DNA from: Muscardinus avellanarius | Taxonomy: Eukaryota; Chordata; Mammalia; Rodentia; Gliridae | Assembly: GCA_963383645.1 (NCBI GenBank) | Contig: OY726557.1 | Span: 155,807,201-155,871,200, forward strand | Length of the DNA: 64,000 bases | Direction of reading: 5' to 3' | In this document: one piece after another, positions 49,600 through 60,341 of the stretch | Numbering within the stretch: position 1 is the stretch's first letter | Layout of the letters: every line of letters starts with the position of its first letter | Position numbers and translations under genes: made by a program | The notes under the pieces: model-generated | What the model was told of the DNA's origin: nothing | Databases searched by the model: none | Seen by the model: only the letters and a program-made list of their open reading frames with translations

Positions 49600-50070
49600 T
49601 GGAAAACAGAAATTTTCATGTCATTTCCTAGAATCAGTGTCATATATCCCCTAACATCTCTACTGGGTGAAATATAAAATAAATTTATATTTAGTAATTT
49701 GCATTTCTCCAAGTGTCCCTTTAGATTTTACTAACCAAAATATGCCCAATATTTTTTGCTGTACAAGGACTTAGAAGACCATGAGATCTGGAAATGTTCA
49801 AACGTTTCTAAATATACATACATACAATTTAATTCACAACCTGTTCCCATCTTATATTCCTCTATTTTAAATTGATTTGGTACACATTAATTTTAAAAAA
49901 TTATAATTTTTCTAGCTAAAACGTTTGTGCATTCCCCACCCAAAAGGTTAGAATTATATATTTAGAGATTATATACAACTAAAAATTTTAAACTAATATA
50001 TATTATTTTTAAATTTATATCAACTTATTATAATAGATATCAGAAACATCTATGACAATGGGCATACTAT
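49600..50070. other. No recognised feature
   Basis: Might include the 5'UTR side of the NOL8 retrocopy. Otherwise AT-rich. Confidence 0.4.
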
Positions 50071-50084
50071 AAAGAATAAAAAAT

Positions 50085-50268
50085 ATGAGCCGGGTGTGGT
50101 GGCGCACGTTTGTAATCTCCGCGCTTGGGAGGCAAAGACAGGAGGATCGCACAGGTTCGAAGCCAGCCACGCTGGTGTAAGAGACACTGTTTCAAAAATA
50201 TAAAATAGGTCTGGGAGTGTAGCCCGGAGGTAGAAGGGCTTCCAGGAACCCCAGTACCACAAAAAAAA
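50085..50268 (+). repeat. Young B1-dID SINE with 14-nt target duplication
   Basis: gccgggtgtggtggcgcacg head; gtagcccggaggtagaaggg; the perfect repeat aaagaataaaaaat at 50071-50084 and 50269-50282. CpGs retained. Confidence 0.94.
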
Positions 50269-50282
50269 AAAGAATAAAAAAT

Positions 50283-50602
50283 CCAAACCTAATTCTACCA
50301 CCTAAATAAAGCAAGGCTTTTTTTGTTGTTAATTTACCTCATTTCTTTAAAATACTTGTCCTAATATTCAGTCCAACTTATTTTCATAACTTGCCATAAC
50401 ACTAGTCCCTAAAAGCCCAGTTTCTCCTTTATATTTACATGAATCCATATTTATCAAATAATACTATTCTATGTCCAATTTGCTCACAATTAAGATATAT
50501 GCTTGGTGATAGCAAATATTTCAATGCTGACAATGAATTAAGTTGTAAATCATACAGCAGCCAAGAACCCTAGGAACATTAGCATTGCAATAAAGTATTT
50601 AG
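50283..50602. other. No recognised feature
   Basis: AT-rich. Confidence 0.4.
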
Positions 50603-50765
50603 AGGGGCGAAAAGAGAGAAAAGGAGAAAAAGAACACTTAAACATGGGAGAAGGGAAGAAAGAATAAAAAGGAAGAAATAAGGGAGAAAAGGAAGAGAGA
50701 AAAGAAGTAAGAAAGAAAGGAAAAAAATGGTAGGGGAAAAGAAGAGAATGTAGGGAAGGAATATA
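50603..50765. repeat. Polypurine (A+G) tract
   Basis: About 160 bp almost free of pyrimidines on the plus strand (gaggggcgaaaagagagaaa onwards). Confidence 0.85.
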
Positions 50766-50769
50766 ATAA

Positions 50770-51765
50770 TGATAATAATACAGGTGTATCTTAGTTGAAT
50801 GTTGATTAAACCCAGAACTATGATTGCAGTTTGTAGAAATGTGCCATATTTTGTACAGTTTTAATTTATCATTAATAGAACTCAGTATGTAGTCATTCGT
50901 TTTCTACCATTTGTTTCCTATGTCAATAATTGTAAACTTTTTTATCTTTAAAAGTAGCCTCTTTCTTCACAAGACTGCTCATTGTTAAACAATGTAAATA
51001 GATATGGGTTCTATGATACAGAAACAATTTAGTTTAATTCAGAGAAAATTTGCCTATTTTCCAGGAACTATATTTTATTTTAGAAAATGGACATTGCTTG
51101 CTTTCTCTCCTAACAATGGTGCCAATTCTTTTATAAAAAAGCAATCTAAAAATGTGATTTAAGACTAGGTTTAAAATACCAAAATCAAATTTTATCAATG
51201 ATGATAGTTTATGGATGTCTTGCCTCCTTTCTGATACTATAATTCCGTCTTTTAGACCAAAACATTCTACCATACCTTATCTTTTTTTATTTCAGAATTT
51301 TAAACTAAATCAAGTGCGAAAGACAGTTACTTCTTTTTCTTTCAATATTATTTTATCCTAAATATAAATATAGTCAGTACCAAAAAACTAAAGTAATATA
51401 TATGTATATAAACTTATCAATACCAATCTAAAATAATATATGTAAGTAAAGAAAGCAGACTGAGATCCAGAGAAAAACACACTACTCTGTGTACATTCTA
51501 TTATTATGAATTATTCTTTTTTCTGAACCTCATTTTGATAAATAATTGCAATACACCAATAAAAGTATGTTTATAATCCTTAAATTATGCTGACTCTACT
51601 AACAAAATACATAAATTCTAAGTAAAAGAAAATTAGAGTTTTATAAACCCAAATTACACAAATAGTCAAATCAAAATGAGTTGAATTCTGCTTGTACCTG
51701 ACATACAGTTTTCTTTTAAAACACATACATACACTGAATTTTGAACTACATAATTATAATATTTA
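50770..51765. other. No recognised feature
   Basis: AT-rich. The 79-codon minus-strand frame at 51034-51273 has no recognisable domain. Confidence 0.4.
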
Positions 51766-51767
51766 AA

Positions 51768-52105
51768 GAATAATATCCTCTGGTTCCTAATATGTAAAAG
51801 CTAGAAAGAAAAATAGTCAAAGGAGAAACTCTAATGAGATAGGAGAAATCACAGATAAGAAAATGAGGTAACCTGAGGGAAATGGGAGGGGTAAGAGAAA
51901 AACTCCCTAATGTGTATAATGTACATTTTGCATTCACAAACTTATAAAAATCACTAAGCCAAACATTAGAAAGAGAGAGGGGAGAAGAAATGGGGTGGGA
52001 GTTGGGGAAGGACTTAATGAATGTGTGCATGTATGCCTCTACTATCTCGTACCCCATATAATGGTTAACATATATGATAACCATGCACCAATAAAAAAAA
52101 ATTAA
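51768..52105 (+). mobile_element. L1 3'UTR fragment
   Basis: Sense 3'UTR: ctggttcctaatatgtaaaa to ccatgcaccaataaaaaaaa. Confidence 0.85.
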
Positions 52106-52570
52106 ATAAAATAAAGCAAAACCTAGAATATGTTCCTTAGAAGATATGTTTTTTATAAAAATTACAGTCTTATTGGAGAAAAATCCAACTTTAAGTCATA
52201 CAGAAATAATGAGCCATTATAAAATAATTCTTTTTATTAAACTGGATGTTTTTTCCACAAAAGATAAATCATTACCAAAATGGATTTATCCTTATTTTTG
52301 AAATATATATTATAACAAATAAAACACAATTAATATTAAGAATTACCATGCCTTTTGTAAAGTGGAAAATCGTGATTAATGTCTTCTATTAGACTTAGGA
52401 AAGGTTTGGTCACATACATTCCTGGGGGGGGTAAATTATTATCATGAAGTTGACATTACAAAAAATAGCATAAAACATCTTATGAGATATTTGCTGAATT
52501 TAAGACAAAATTACAGTTTTTAGTTCCTTTTTGTTTGGTATTTAGTAAAAAATGTTTTTATTTTAAAAAA
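52106..52570. other. No recognised feature
   Basis: AT-rich flank of composite copy B. Confidence 0.4.
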
Positions 52571-52597
52571 TCTGGATGGTTATTTTTAAATATATTT

Positions 52598-52915
52598 TTA
52601 TTGGTGCATTGTAGTCAAACATCACAATGAAATACAGGACTTGTGAAGATATCCAAGCACACATCATCCAATTAGCCTTTATCGAATCCCCATACCAGTC
52701 CCTCCCCTTCCTTCAATCCCATGTTTGATTTAGTGATTAACTTTGATATATTTGTTTACATAACTCATGTGTTTTAAAGAGATTCCATCATCTTCCATCC
52801 CATTCCCTCTGATTGGTAACCTTAATTGCTCCTCCATAGGGCCCTTTCTTCAACTAGATTTGCTCCTATTACCCATTTCTTCCTAGTTTTTGCATATTAG
52901 GGAAAGCATCTGAGG
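52598..52915 (-). repeat. L1-derived 3' module of composite copy B
   Basis: ttattggtgcattgtagtca at the terminus. It shares with copy A the variants ccctctgattggt and tagggccctttct, absent from ordinary L1 copies in the window, so the two composites descend from one source. Confidence 0.8.
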
Positions 52916-52984
52916 TGTTTTTTTTTTTTTTTTTGTGATATTTCTCTGTGTGTGCTGCATTGCAAATTCTGATCCCACTCTTGA

Positions 52985-53275
52985 AGGCCCCGGCACTGGC
53001 CTGTTCACCTGGCAGACTCTGATCTTGGCCTCGCTGGCTCCAGTACTTTCCTTGCCTCATGGCAGGCCCCAATCCTGGCCTCACTGGCCCTAGCACCGGC
53101 CTCACCCTTTGGCAGGCTCCGATCTCGGCCTCCTAGGCCCCAGCACTGACCTTGCCTCATGGCATGCTCCAATCCTGGCCTTGCTGGCCCAGGCATCAGT
53201 CTAGCCAGCTGGCAGGCTCCTATCCTGGCCTCAGAGGCCCCGGCACCGGCCTTGCTATGCATCAAGCTCTGGTCT
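52985..53275. repeat. Short array of 50-bp GC-rich monomers
   Basis: About six diverged monomers related to the array in copy A (catggcaggccccaatcctg; cactggccctagcaccggcc). Preceded by the shared linker gatatttctctgtgtgtgct. Confidence 0.85.
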
Positions 53276-53320
53276 TTGTCACTCTAAGTAAGTTGTCTAT
53301 AGATATTCCCTTTTTACTTC

Positions 53321-53612
53321 TCCTCCTCCTCCTCCCCCTCCTCCTCCTCCTTTCTTCTTCTTCTTCTTCTTCTTCTTCTTCTTCTTCTTCTTCTTCTTCT
53401 TCTTCTTCTTCTTCTTCTTCTTCTTGATACTGGGATTCCTGGAAACCCTTCTACCTCTGGACTACACTCCTAGAGACCTATTTCTTTTTATAAATTTTTA
53501 TTTGGAAACAGGGTCTCTTAAGCCAGCCAGGCTGACCTCGAACCTGCATGATCCTCCTGTCTCTGCCTCCCAAGGGCAGGGATTACAAGCGTGCACCACC
53601 ACGTCAGGCGTT
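53321..53612 (-). repeat. B1-dID SINE with long (CTC)n/(CTT)n tail
   Basis: The pyrimidine repeat at 53321-53425 is the complement of a GAG/GAA-rich tail. The SINE body runs from gatactgggattcctggaaa to gcaccaccacgtcaggcg. It was inserted into composite copy B after that element landed. Confidence 0.9.
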
Positions 53613-53639
53613 CTTTGATTTTTTTTTTTATATCAGAGA

Positions 53640-53875
53640 GCAGTACATGTCTTTTGCAAAAACTGGGACCCTAAATACCTAGTGACAATGAATTTTGTCT
53701 TCCCTCCAAAGGTAGAGGTCCACAGCTTCACTTCGGAGAGCAGGCTCTGCTCCATATTCATCCTGGCCTCCTGCTCTGTGCAGAGGAGCACGGTGGCCAT
53801 GAGGGCTGATGTCTCCCAGAACACGCAGCGTGGCAGCCCGTTCCAGCTATGCGGGGCTCCCTCTAAAACCCCTCA
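53640..53875 (-). repeat. Module M, inner copy
   Basis: About 230 bp similar to 54885-55125: caatgaattttgtcttccct against caatgaattttatctcccct, then gtgcagaggagcacggtggc against gcacagaggagcatggaggc. Function unknown. Minus-strand frames of 63 and 97 codons in the two copies align in part but carry differing ends. Confidence 0.75.
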
Positions 53876-54740
53876 AACCCTTTTACCACTTAGCATGTTG
53901 TCCAGAATTCTCGAGGATGTGTGGCAGGAGCAGTTTTATTTTGGGGAGATTTCCTCAAAAGTTCAAGGTGGACTGGACTGGATCTGTCTGCCCCTCCAAA
54001 TTCTGGTCACCACAACTGCCGCTGCAACCACTGCCATACTGGTTTTCTCCTGAACACCTTTCCTACACAGTTTGTTTTCCAGAATTCCCAAGCATGTGTG
54101 GAAGTAGCAGTATGCCTTTGAAGATATTTCTTTAAAATTATTAGGTGAATTGGATTGAATCTCTACCTCTACCAAATACTGACCACTGCTGCCTCTGCCA
54201 CAGACAGCCATCTTGGTGCTCCTCTGAGCACCTTATTCACAGAGCATGTTGTCCCAAATTCCCAAGCATGTGCAATGGTAGCATTCTACCTTTGGGGAGA
54301 GTTCTTTAAAAGATCAAGGTGGATTGAATCAGATCTCTGCCTCTCCTGAATACTGGCCGCTGCCATTGCCACTGTCTCTACCATCTCAATTCTCTCCCAA
54401 ACACATTTCCCACACTGCATGTTGTCCAGAATTCCTGAACATGCATGGCAGTAGCATTCTACCTTTGGGGCAATTTCTTCAGAAGATCAGGGTGGGTTGG
54501 ATAAGATCTCTGCCTCTCCCAAATACTAGCCTCCGCAGCCACTGCTGCTGCTGCCACTGCCTTCCTCCTGGTTCTTGGCTGAGCTCCTTCCTTACATGAT
54601 ATGATGTCCAGAATTCTTAAGCATGTGCCACAGGAGCAGCACCCTTTGCAGGGATTTTTTTTTCCAAAAGTTCCAGATGAATTGTATAGGATTTGTCTGC
54701 ATCTCCTGAATGCTGGCTACCATCGCCACCATCTTGGCCT
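53876..54740 (-). repeat. Array of about 175-bp units in composite copy B
   Basis: Landmark tgtccagaattc or a variant at about 53898, 54073, 54249, 54421 and 54606, followed in each unit by gcatgtg, a tttcttt-aaaa-gttcaaggtgga block and a ctgccactgccgct-type block. Five units, moderately diverged. Confidence 0.85.
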
Positions 54741-54882
54741 ATAAATATATATATTTACTAATTATATATATATTTACTATATATAATATATATAATATTA
54801 ATATATATAATATAAATATATATTTACTAATTATATATATTATATATAATATAAACATACATATATATATATATATATATTT
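54740..54882. repeat. TA-rich microsatellite
   Basis: Tandem ATATATTTACTA and TA units, between the 175-bp array and the outer module M. Confidence 0.95.
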
Positions 54883-54884
54883 AA

Positions 54885-55125
54885 TAAGAGAAGAGTATGT
54901 GCTTTTTGAAGATGTTGTGGGATTGAGCACTCAGCAGCAATGAATTTTATCTCCCCTCCAAGTGTGGAGGTACACAGCCTCAGCACATAGAGCAGGATCT
55001 GCTGTTCCAAGCACAACAAGAACCCCAGCGCAGCACAGAGGAGCATGGAGGCCAGGCACGCTGAGTTCCCTGAGACACATGGCTCAGCTTTCTGCCCGGC
55101 ACTTCTGGGCTCCCTCCACCATGTC
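54885..55125 (-). repeat. Module M, outer copy
   Basis: See the inner copy. The longest minus-strand frame (54840-55133, 97 codons) ends in TA-repeat codons and has no recognisable domain, so I do not call it a gene. Confidence 0.75.
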
Positions 55126-55437
55126 CGGATCATTTTTCTTCAGGGTATGTTATTAAGAGTCTCCAGCATGCACAGCTGAAGTGGTCTTTTCTCTAATCCC
55201 TTCTGGGATGTTCTTCCAAAAATCACTTTTCTTGCATGCTGTGTGCCTCCTTGTCATCTTGCTTCTAATTCCACTGTTATCTACACTCTCTCCTGTATTC
55301 TAGATATAAAGTCATGGCTGGAAATGTCTCCTTAAATTATCTGAATCAGATATTAAGCCAAAATCTGGTGTTCAGGGCTTCTCTGAGGAATGCATGTCCT
55401 TTTTGGTGGCCACGGTCGCTACTGTGATCGCGCCACT

Positions 55438-55446
55438 GCCATCTTG
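55438..55446 (-). promoter_or_regulatory. YY1-type motif at the 5' end of composite copy B
   Basis: caagatggc on the minus strand, about 11 nt inside the 5' border set by the target duplication. Human L1 has its YY1 site at about +13 to +21, where it fixes the transcription start. Confidence 0.6.
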
Positions 55447-55468
55447 ACCATCTTCCCTGGATGGTTAT

Positions 55469-55725
55469 AATCACAAAAAGATCCAGCCCCACCCATGGAC
55501 TTCTGGGAAGAGGAAAGGAGATTGGAGATTGAACTCCATAAAGCTTAGTGAGATCCTAGGTTTGTGAACACATCCAGGTGCTGACAGGCACAGTGAGACC
55601 AGCCTGAGCTTTTACTAGTAAGACATAAAAAATTCAGTCCACACTAGGCTAAAGAAGAATTTTAGTCTTCTCATTGAGAAGAATGCTGTGTTTTTTTCAG
55701 AATAGACTTATGAAAAATTAAACTT
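55469..55725. other. Flank between composite copy B and the next L1
   Basis: No gene or repeat recognised. Confidence 0.4.
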
Positions 55726-57245
55726 GGGAGACTTGGCAAGATGGCATATGTGGGACACAGCACACCTTAATTGCTGTAACACTCACAATTCAACTATCCA
55801 GAAGGCAGGTTTTATACAAAAGAAAAAACAAGTAGTGAAAATTTGAACTAAGTCACAAAAAATTGGAACTGCAGTGAAACAAAATTTAGCAGACAGAACA
55901 GGGAATAGCAAAGTGTCCTGCACATGCCTCACTTAGAGAATGCAACTCCTCTTGCCAGCTGTGCCACCCTGGCACATAGCATCATAGCCCTTAGAGTCAC
56001 CTGGCAAAGAAAGCCAATGACTTGATGTGAAATAAGCACCTGAAGATCTTCAACATGTTAAACATCCAAAACCTTCAGAAGTAGTGGCTAGCAGCCCACC
56101 TTGCCCTCCAGAGACCCTGTGCAATGCTCTACAGCAAGTTTACTGCATGTGTCAGTGAGAGACCACCCAGTTTGGCTACAAAGACTTGCCTGGCAAGTGA
56201 TAAAATCCCAGAGTCTGATACTTTGTGTTCCACTGCTTTGGAGGTTGGCTTGGAGACTGCTGCTGAACACAGCAGAGGTGGGGAGAGGTCCATAGTGCCT
56301 AGAATTCAGTACTTGCACAGGGTCTCTGAAGATTTCCCTGTAATTATACCAGATACTTGTCACCAGTGTAGGCAAATACAGACACATGGGCCCAGGGCAT
56401 GTGGAAAGCATATAGCCCTGCACATACACAGGGTCCATTTCCTGCATGTATAGAGAGAGGCATGAAAACAGGATCTATAGAGAGTTCAGAGACCCAAGTG
56501 TGCAATGAGAGAGGCAGCAGCTATGCTCGACACTCGCCTTGACAAATGATACACCAGCTCTGGGTCCTAATAATTGCAGAAGACCCAAAAGTGGGGCTGC
56601 AAACTTATATCACTACCATAGATTACTGAGCAAATATTCTCAGACCATTATTGAGAACCTACTATAACAAGTTGACATTAAAAAACTGAAAATATATATG
56701 CAGACCTAGGAAGATTGCAAAGGTCAAGTCTGCTTTGTATTTGTATATTTGCAGAGGTTTTTATTTTTTTCTTTATTTGGTTGATTGTATTGTTAATTTT
56801 GTTTGTTTGTTCTCATTCTTTTTGTAAGCATCCTCCCTCTTTCTATCTACTCTCTTTCCTCCATTTTCCTTTTTTTTTTTTGGACTTACATTAAACCCAT
56901 TTCACATCACTATACCTAAATGCTATACATTGGCTACTAGAATTCTTTTATATATTTACTATATCTCAGCTCTACTGTATATTACTAAATTTAAACTCCT
57001 TCTACTCAATTATATACTCTACAATATTACTGCACCGCTCCTCACCGCTCACTCAAACTTCACCATTGAATACAATACAAATTGCACTTGTATGTACCAG
57101 CTGACACCTCTAAATCCCTACTGCTGAGATTGGACCAGAGACGTGAACCACCAGAAAGGATTTCCAGAAACTAAGAATTAAATAACTATAGCTGATGGAA
57201 GAAAATCTCCAACAGGCTTCACATTGAGGTTTAAAAACACAAAGG

Positions 57246-57460
57246 TTGCCGGGCGTGGTGGCGCATGCTTGTAATCCCCGCGCTTGGGAGGCAGAGACAG
57301 GAGGATCGCGCAGGTTCGAAGCCAGCCACGCACGCGCTGGCTTAGGAGAACCTGTTTCCAAATTTTAAAAAAAATGTAAAAATAGGTCTGGGAGGGTATT
57401 CCGGAGATAGAAGGGCTTCCAGGAACCCCAGTACCACCAAAAAAAAAAAAAAAAAAAAAC
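57246..57460 (+). repeat. Young B1-dID SINE
   Basis: gccgggcgtggtggcgcatg head, gcgcaggttcgaagccagcc (7SL-type B box), gaagggcttccaggaacccc, cagtaccacc and an A run. Nearly all CpGs intact; the best reference copy in the window. Confidence 0.95.
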
Positions 57461-58082
57461 ATAGGTCACAAATTGTTTTGCTCACACCTCTGAGCTGACT
57501 CCCAATAAAGGAGGTGACAGACAGAACACCTGATCTTGACATCTAAAATTTATCAAAGCCACCATTGCAGCAGGCAGAAGAAACCCCAGAGTAACCAAAA
57601 CACAATGCTGATGATTTACAGGTAGAATAACAGTTAGGATAGTAGACATGGTTTTCAAGGTGAGTATCAAAGGGTGACAAATACACAAGAAAGAGCAGAA
57701 AATAACCATGTGATAGAGGCTATTTAATTGTAAGGCATACCGGGTTGCAAATATCTACCTTCATAGTAAGATAACATTAAAAAAGAGCAAATAGACATAA
57801 TAAACCTACAATCTTAAAGAAAGCTATCATAATCAACAAGGATATAAACTATAGAAATCATAAATTATAGGAAGGAAGAATATCAAAACCACAACGCGCT
57901 CCTATAATCTCAAAAGAACATAACTCACCAACACAGAATTGTAGAGATTGCTGAGGGAAACTTTAGAACTTTAATAATATAAATAATACAGGGCTTCCAA
58001 AAAACTCAGCAAAAACCTGAAAGAAATAAAGGAATAAAAAAAGGAATTTGACACCCTGAATAGGAATAAAAAATAACCCTTA

Positions 58083-58285
58083 GACCCAAGTGTGTTGTGC
58101 ACTTTTGTAATTTCATTACATGGAAGGCTGAGACAGGAGGATTACAGATTTATGGCCATCCTTGGATACTTAGGCCCTTTCCAATATTTTGAGACCCTGT
58201 TTCTAAATAAGTAATAAAAATTAAGAGTGGGGGTGTTGATCAGAGGTAAAATGCCCCAGAGTTTCATCCCCAGTACCACAAATGA
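58083..58285 (+). repeat. Old B1-dID SINE
   Basis: acccaagtgtgttgtgcact head; gttgatcagaggtaaaatgc and catccccagtaccac in the ID half. Highly diverged; interrupts the L1 ORF1 remnant. Confidence 0.8.
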
Positions 58286-58444
58286 AGAAGCCTTACAAAA
58301 AAAGTGAAGGATGCAATAATTGAAATAAAGGCATCAATACAAACTATAAGCAATAGGCTAAAACATGTGAAAAATAGAATCTCACTTTTAGAAGATAACT
58401 ACTCCAAAAATGAACACATAGTATATAATTTATTTTACCTATAA

Positions 58445-58715
58445 ATTATTATATGTAATAAATATATACAAATAAATTATAGTCTCTAATCATAATGTAG
58501 ATCATGTTGACAATGGCATATATTCATACAATACTTGGTGCCTTCTTCCCTCTTGCCTCCCAATTTTTTTTCCTTCCAATGCTGCTTGTCCAGGTTAACA
58601 ATGTTATATTCACTTGTATACCCATAGTCATGGAGATTCCTTAGGAAACTAGAAATGGATCCACCATACAATCTGGTTATACTACTATAGGTATTTTTCC
58701 AAATGGGTTGAAATA
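58445..58715 (-). mobile_element. Short 5'-inverted L1 of the rarer 3'UTR lineage
   Basis: Antisense part (58475-58628: aatgtagatcatgttgacaa; gtccaggttaacaatgttat) followed by a sense part (58632-58715: aaatggatccaccatacaat). Fits twin priming. Confidence 0.6.
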
Positions 58716-58749
58716 AGAAAACTAGTTTTGTTTTGTTTTGTTTGTTTGT

Positions 58750-60285
58750 TTGTTTTTCAAAATGGCGACTGAGGGACACAGCACTTCTCAGTAGCTGAAG
58801 CAAATAAAGTTTAAATACTTAGAAAGCAGTGTCTTAATCAACAAAATAAATACATACCAGGAACCAAAACACATCCAAGTACTTCGGCGGAACCCTGAAC
58901 TTGAAGAAGAAGAACAAAGATCGGACACGGGACCTGCTGCAGATACAATCGGAACGCTGATCGGAACGCCGATCGGCGGGCTGCCTTTTCAGCTGCCCAA
59001 GGAACTGCCTGCCCGATATTACCGTGGCAAGATAATCCGGGACTAAAAACGGACTTAGGACCGCATCTTAAGCAGCGAGCAGCACCACATCAGAATTCTG
59101 TGTGCCCACCAGCGACCGGATCACAACTGCATAGAGACTCCCATGGATTCCTGTACCAAGTCAGGTACCTGAGGGCACCTGGTAAGTTGGGGTCCTAGCG
59201 TGTGCGCAGCCTCAACCCCCCAGCACGGGCCCAAGCCTCAGAACCGAGCACTCTCCTTGCGCACCTTGCTTGCGCTACAGTCCCCTGCTAGTAGTCATTG
59301 CCGGTACCACTGCCACCCCTAAATTGGAGCCTGCTTGTGTGTCTAACCCTTGACACCTTGCCAGAGCCTGCCTTCCAGGCTGCGAAAGCCCTGTGTGACC
59401 CGGAAATCTCCATGGGGCACCCCCAGCTTCTACGTCCCGCGGGAGGCAGAAACCATTGCTGGACACCGTGCACTGGACCCTTGAGCACCTACCCTGCACC
59501 CCTGGCCCACCGCTGGGTGTTCCCACCCTCCTGGTAGCCAGATGCTTAGTTCTAAGCGAGAACACACTCAATATACCTTGGAAGAGCATAGCAGCAGCAA
59601 GAGACAGCTGCATCCACTCTCACTTGGGTCCAGTATTAGCAGCGCATCCAGCCTGCACTCTCGGAATAGGCAGAGCTCAGGCAGTAAGTGTGGGCATACA
59701 GGAACCAGTATCCATTTGCCCAGGGTACATCTTGAGACCACATCAGCTAGCCCAGCTGGAATTTCCAGAGACACAAGAAAATCCATCGGGCCACAATATC
59801 TGCACAGGACCTCAGGGGGAGGTTCCAATTATACTTTGGTCATTCTCCACCCCTGCTGTAGGGAAGCACAGGCTGGAGGCTAGGGTGGTGAGTGCAGTGG
59901 TGCTGACCACAGGTTAGAATTTCGCAGAACCTGTGAATTGTACAGAATCAAATAACAGTGAAACCAGACATCCGGACACATAAACCTAAAGCAGCTAAAG
60001 GAGAGAAAGGTGTCCAAACACCCAGAGTGACCTAAGAAGATAAAAATAGAGTACAAAGAAAACTAAGAGACATTGGATGGTATTCTGAAAGCTACCAAAG
60101 CAATCAGATATGCACATATTATATGGAACTGACCCCATATGCATAAATAAGGAGGACTGTTTGTTTTACTTTTAATGTGGATGTTTTGTTTTATTTTGCT
60201 TTTACAGTGCTTTTGTTTTGGTATGGTTATTACTGTTTTATTTTTTTTTTCTTTTAACCCACACTTCTTTTACTCTAACTTGTTG

Positions 60286-60341
<56 letters not shown>

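Larger units (their letters stand above)
52584..55456 (-). mobile_element. Composite non-autonomous retrotransposon, copy B
   Basis: Minus-strand order: unique 5' region with a YY1-type motif (55126-55456), module M of about 230 bp (54885-55125), TA-rich tract (54740-54882), five units of about 175 bp (53876-54740), a second copy of module M (53640-53875), a later SINE (53321-53612), a short array of 50-bp monomers (52985-53275), a linker, an L1-like 3' end (52598-52915) and an A-rich tail. The perfect repeat ctggatggttat lies at 52572-52583 and 55457-55468. The L1-like end, linker, 50-bp array and 175-bp unit occur in the same order in copy A. No transposition protein is encoded. Confidence 0.8.
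55726..58440 (+). mobile_element. L1 5' part: 5'UTR and start of ORF1
   Basis: Begins gggagacttggcaagatggc, with the YY1-type site at 55737-55745. The 5'UTR runs to about 57130 and ends with the same cattgaatacaatacaaatt block as other L1 copies. Diverged ORF1 sequence follows from about 57880 to 58430 (caacacagaattgtagagat; ccaaaaatgaacacatagta). The remainder of ORF1, ORF2 and the 3' end are missing, replaced at 58445 by another L1 fragment. Two SINEs interrupt it. Confidence 0.75.

Noticed and set aside
54840..55133. 97-codon minus-strand frame with a hydrophobic stretch
   Set aside because: It ends in TA-repeat codons, the second module copy does not keep the same ends, and no family is recognisable. 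Kept only as a question about module origin.
59275..59917. Open frames of 66-153 codons on both strands
   Set aside because: They lie in the CpG-rich L1 5'UTR and show no domain; open by composition.
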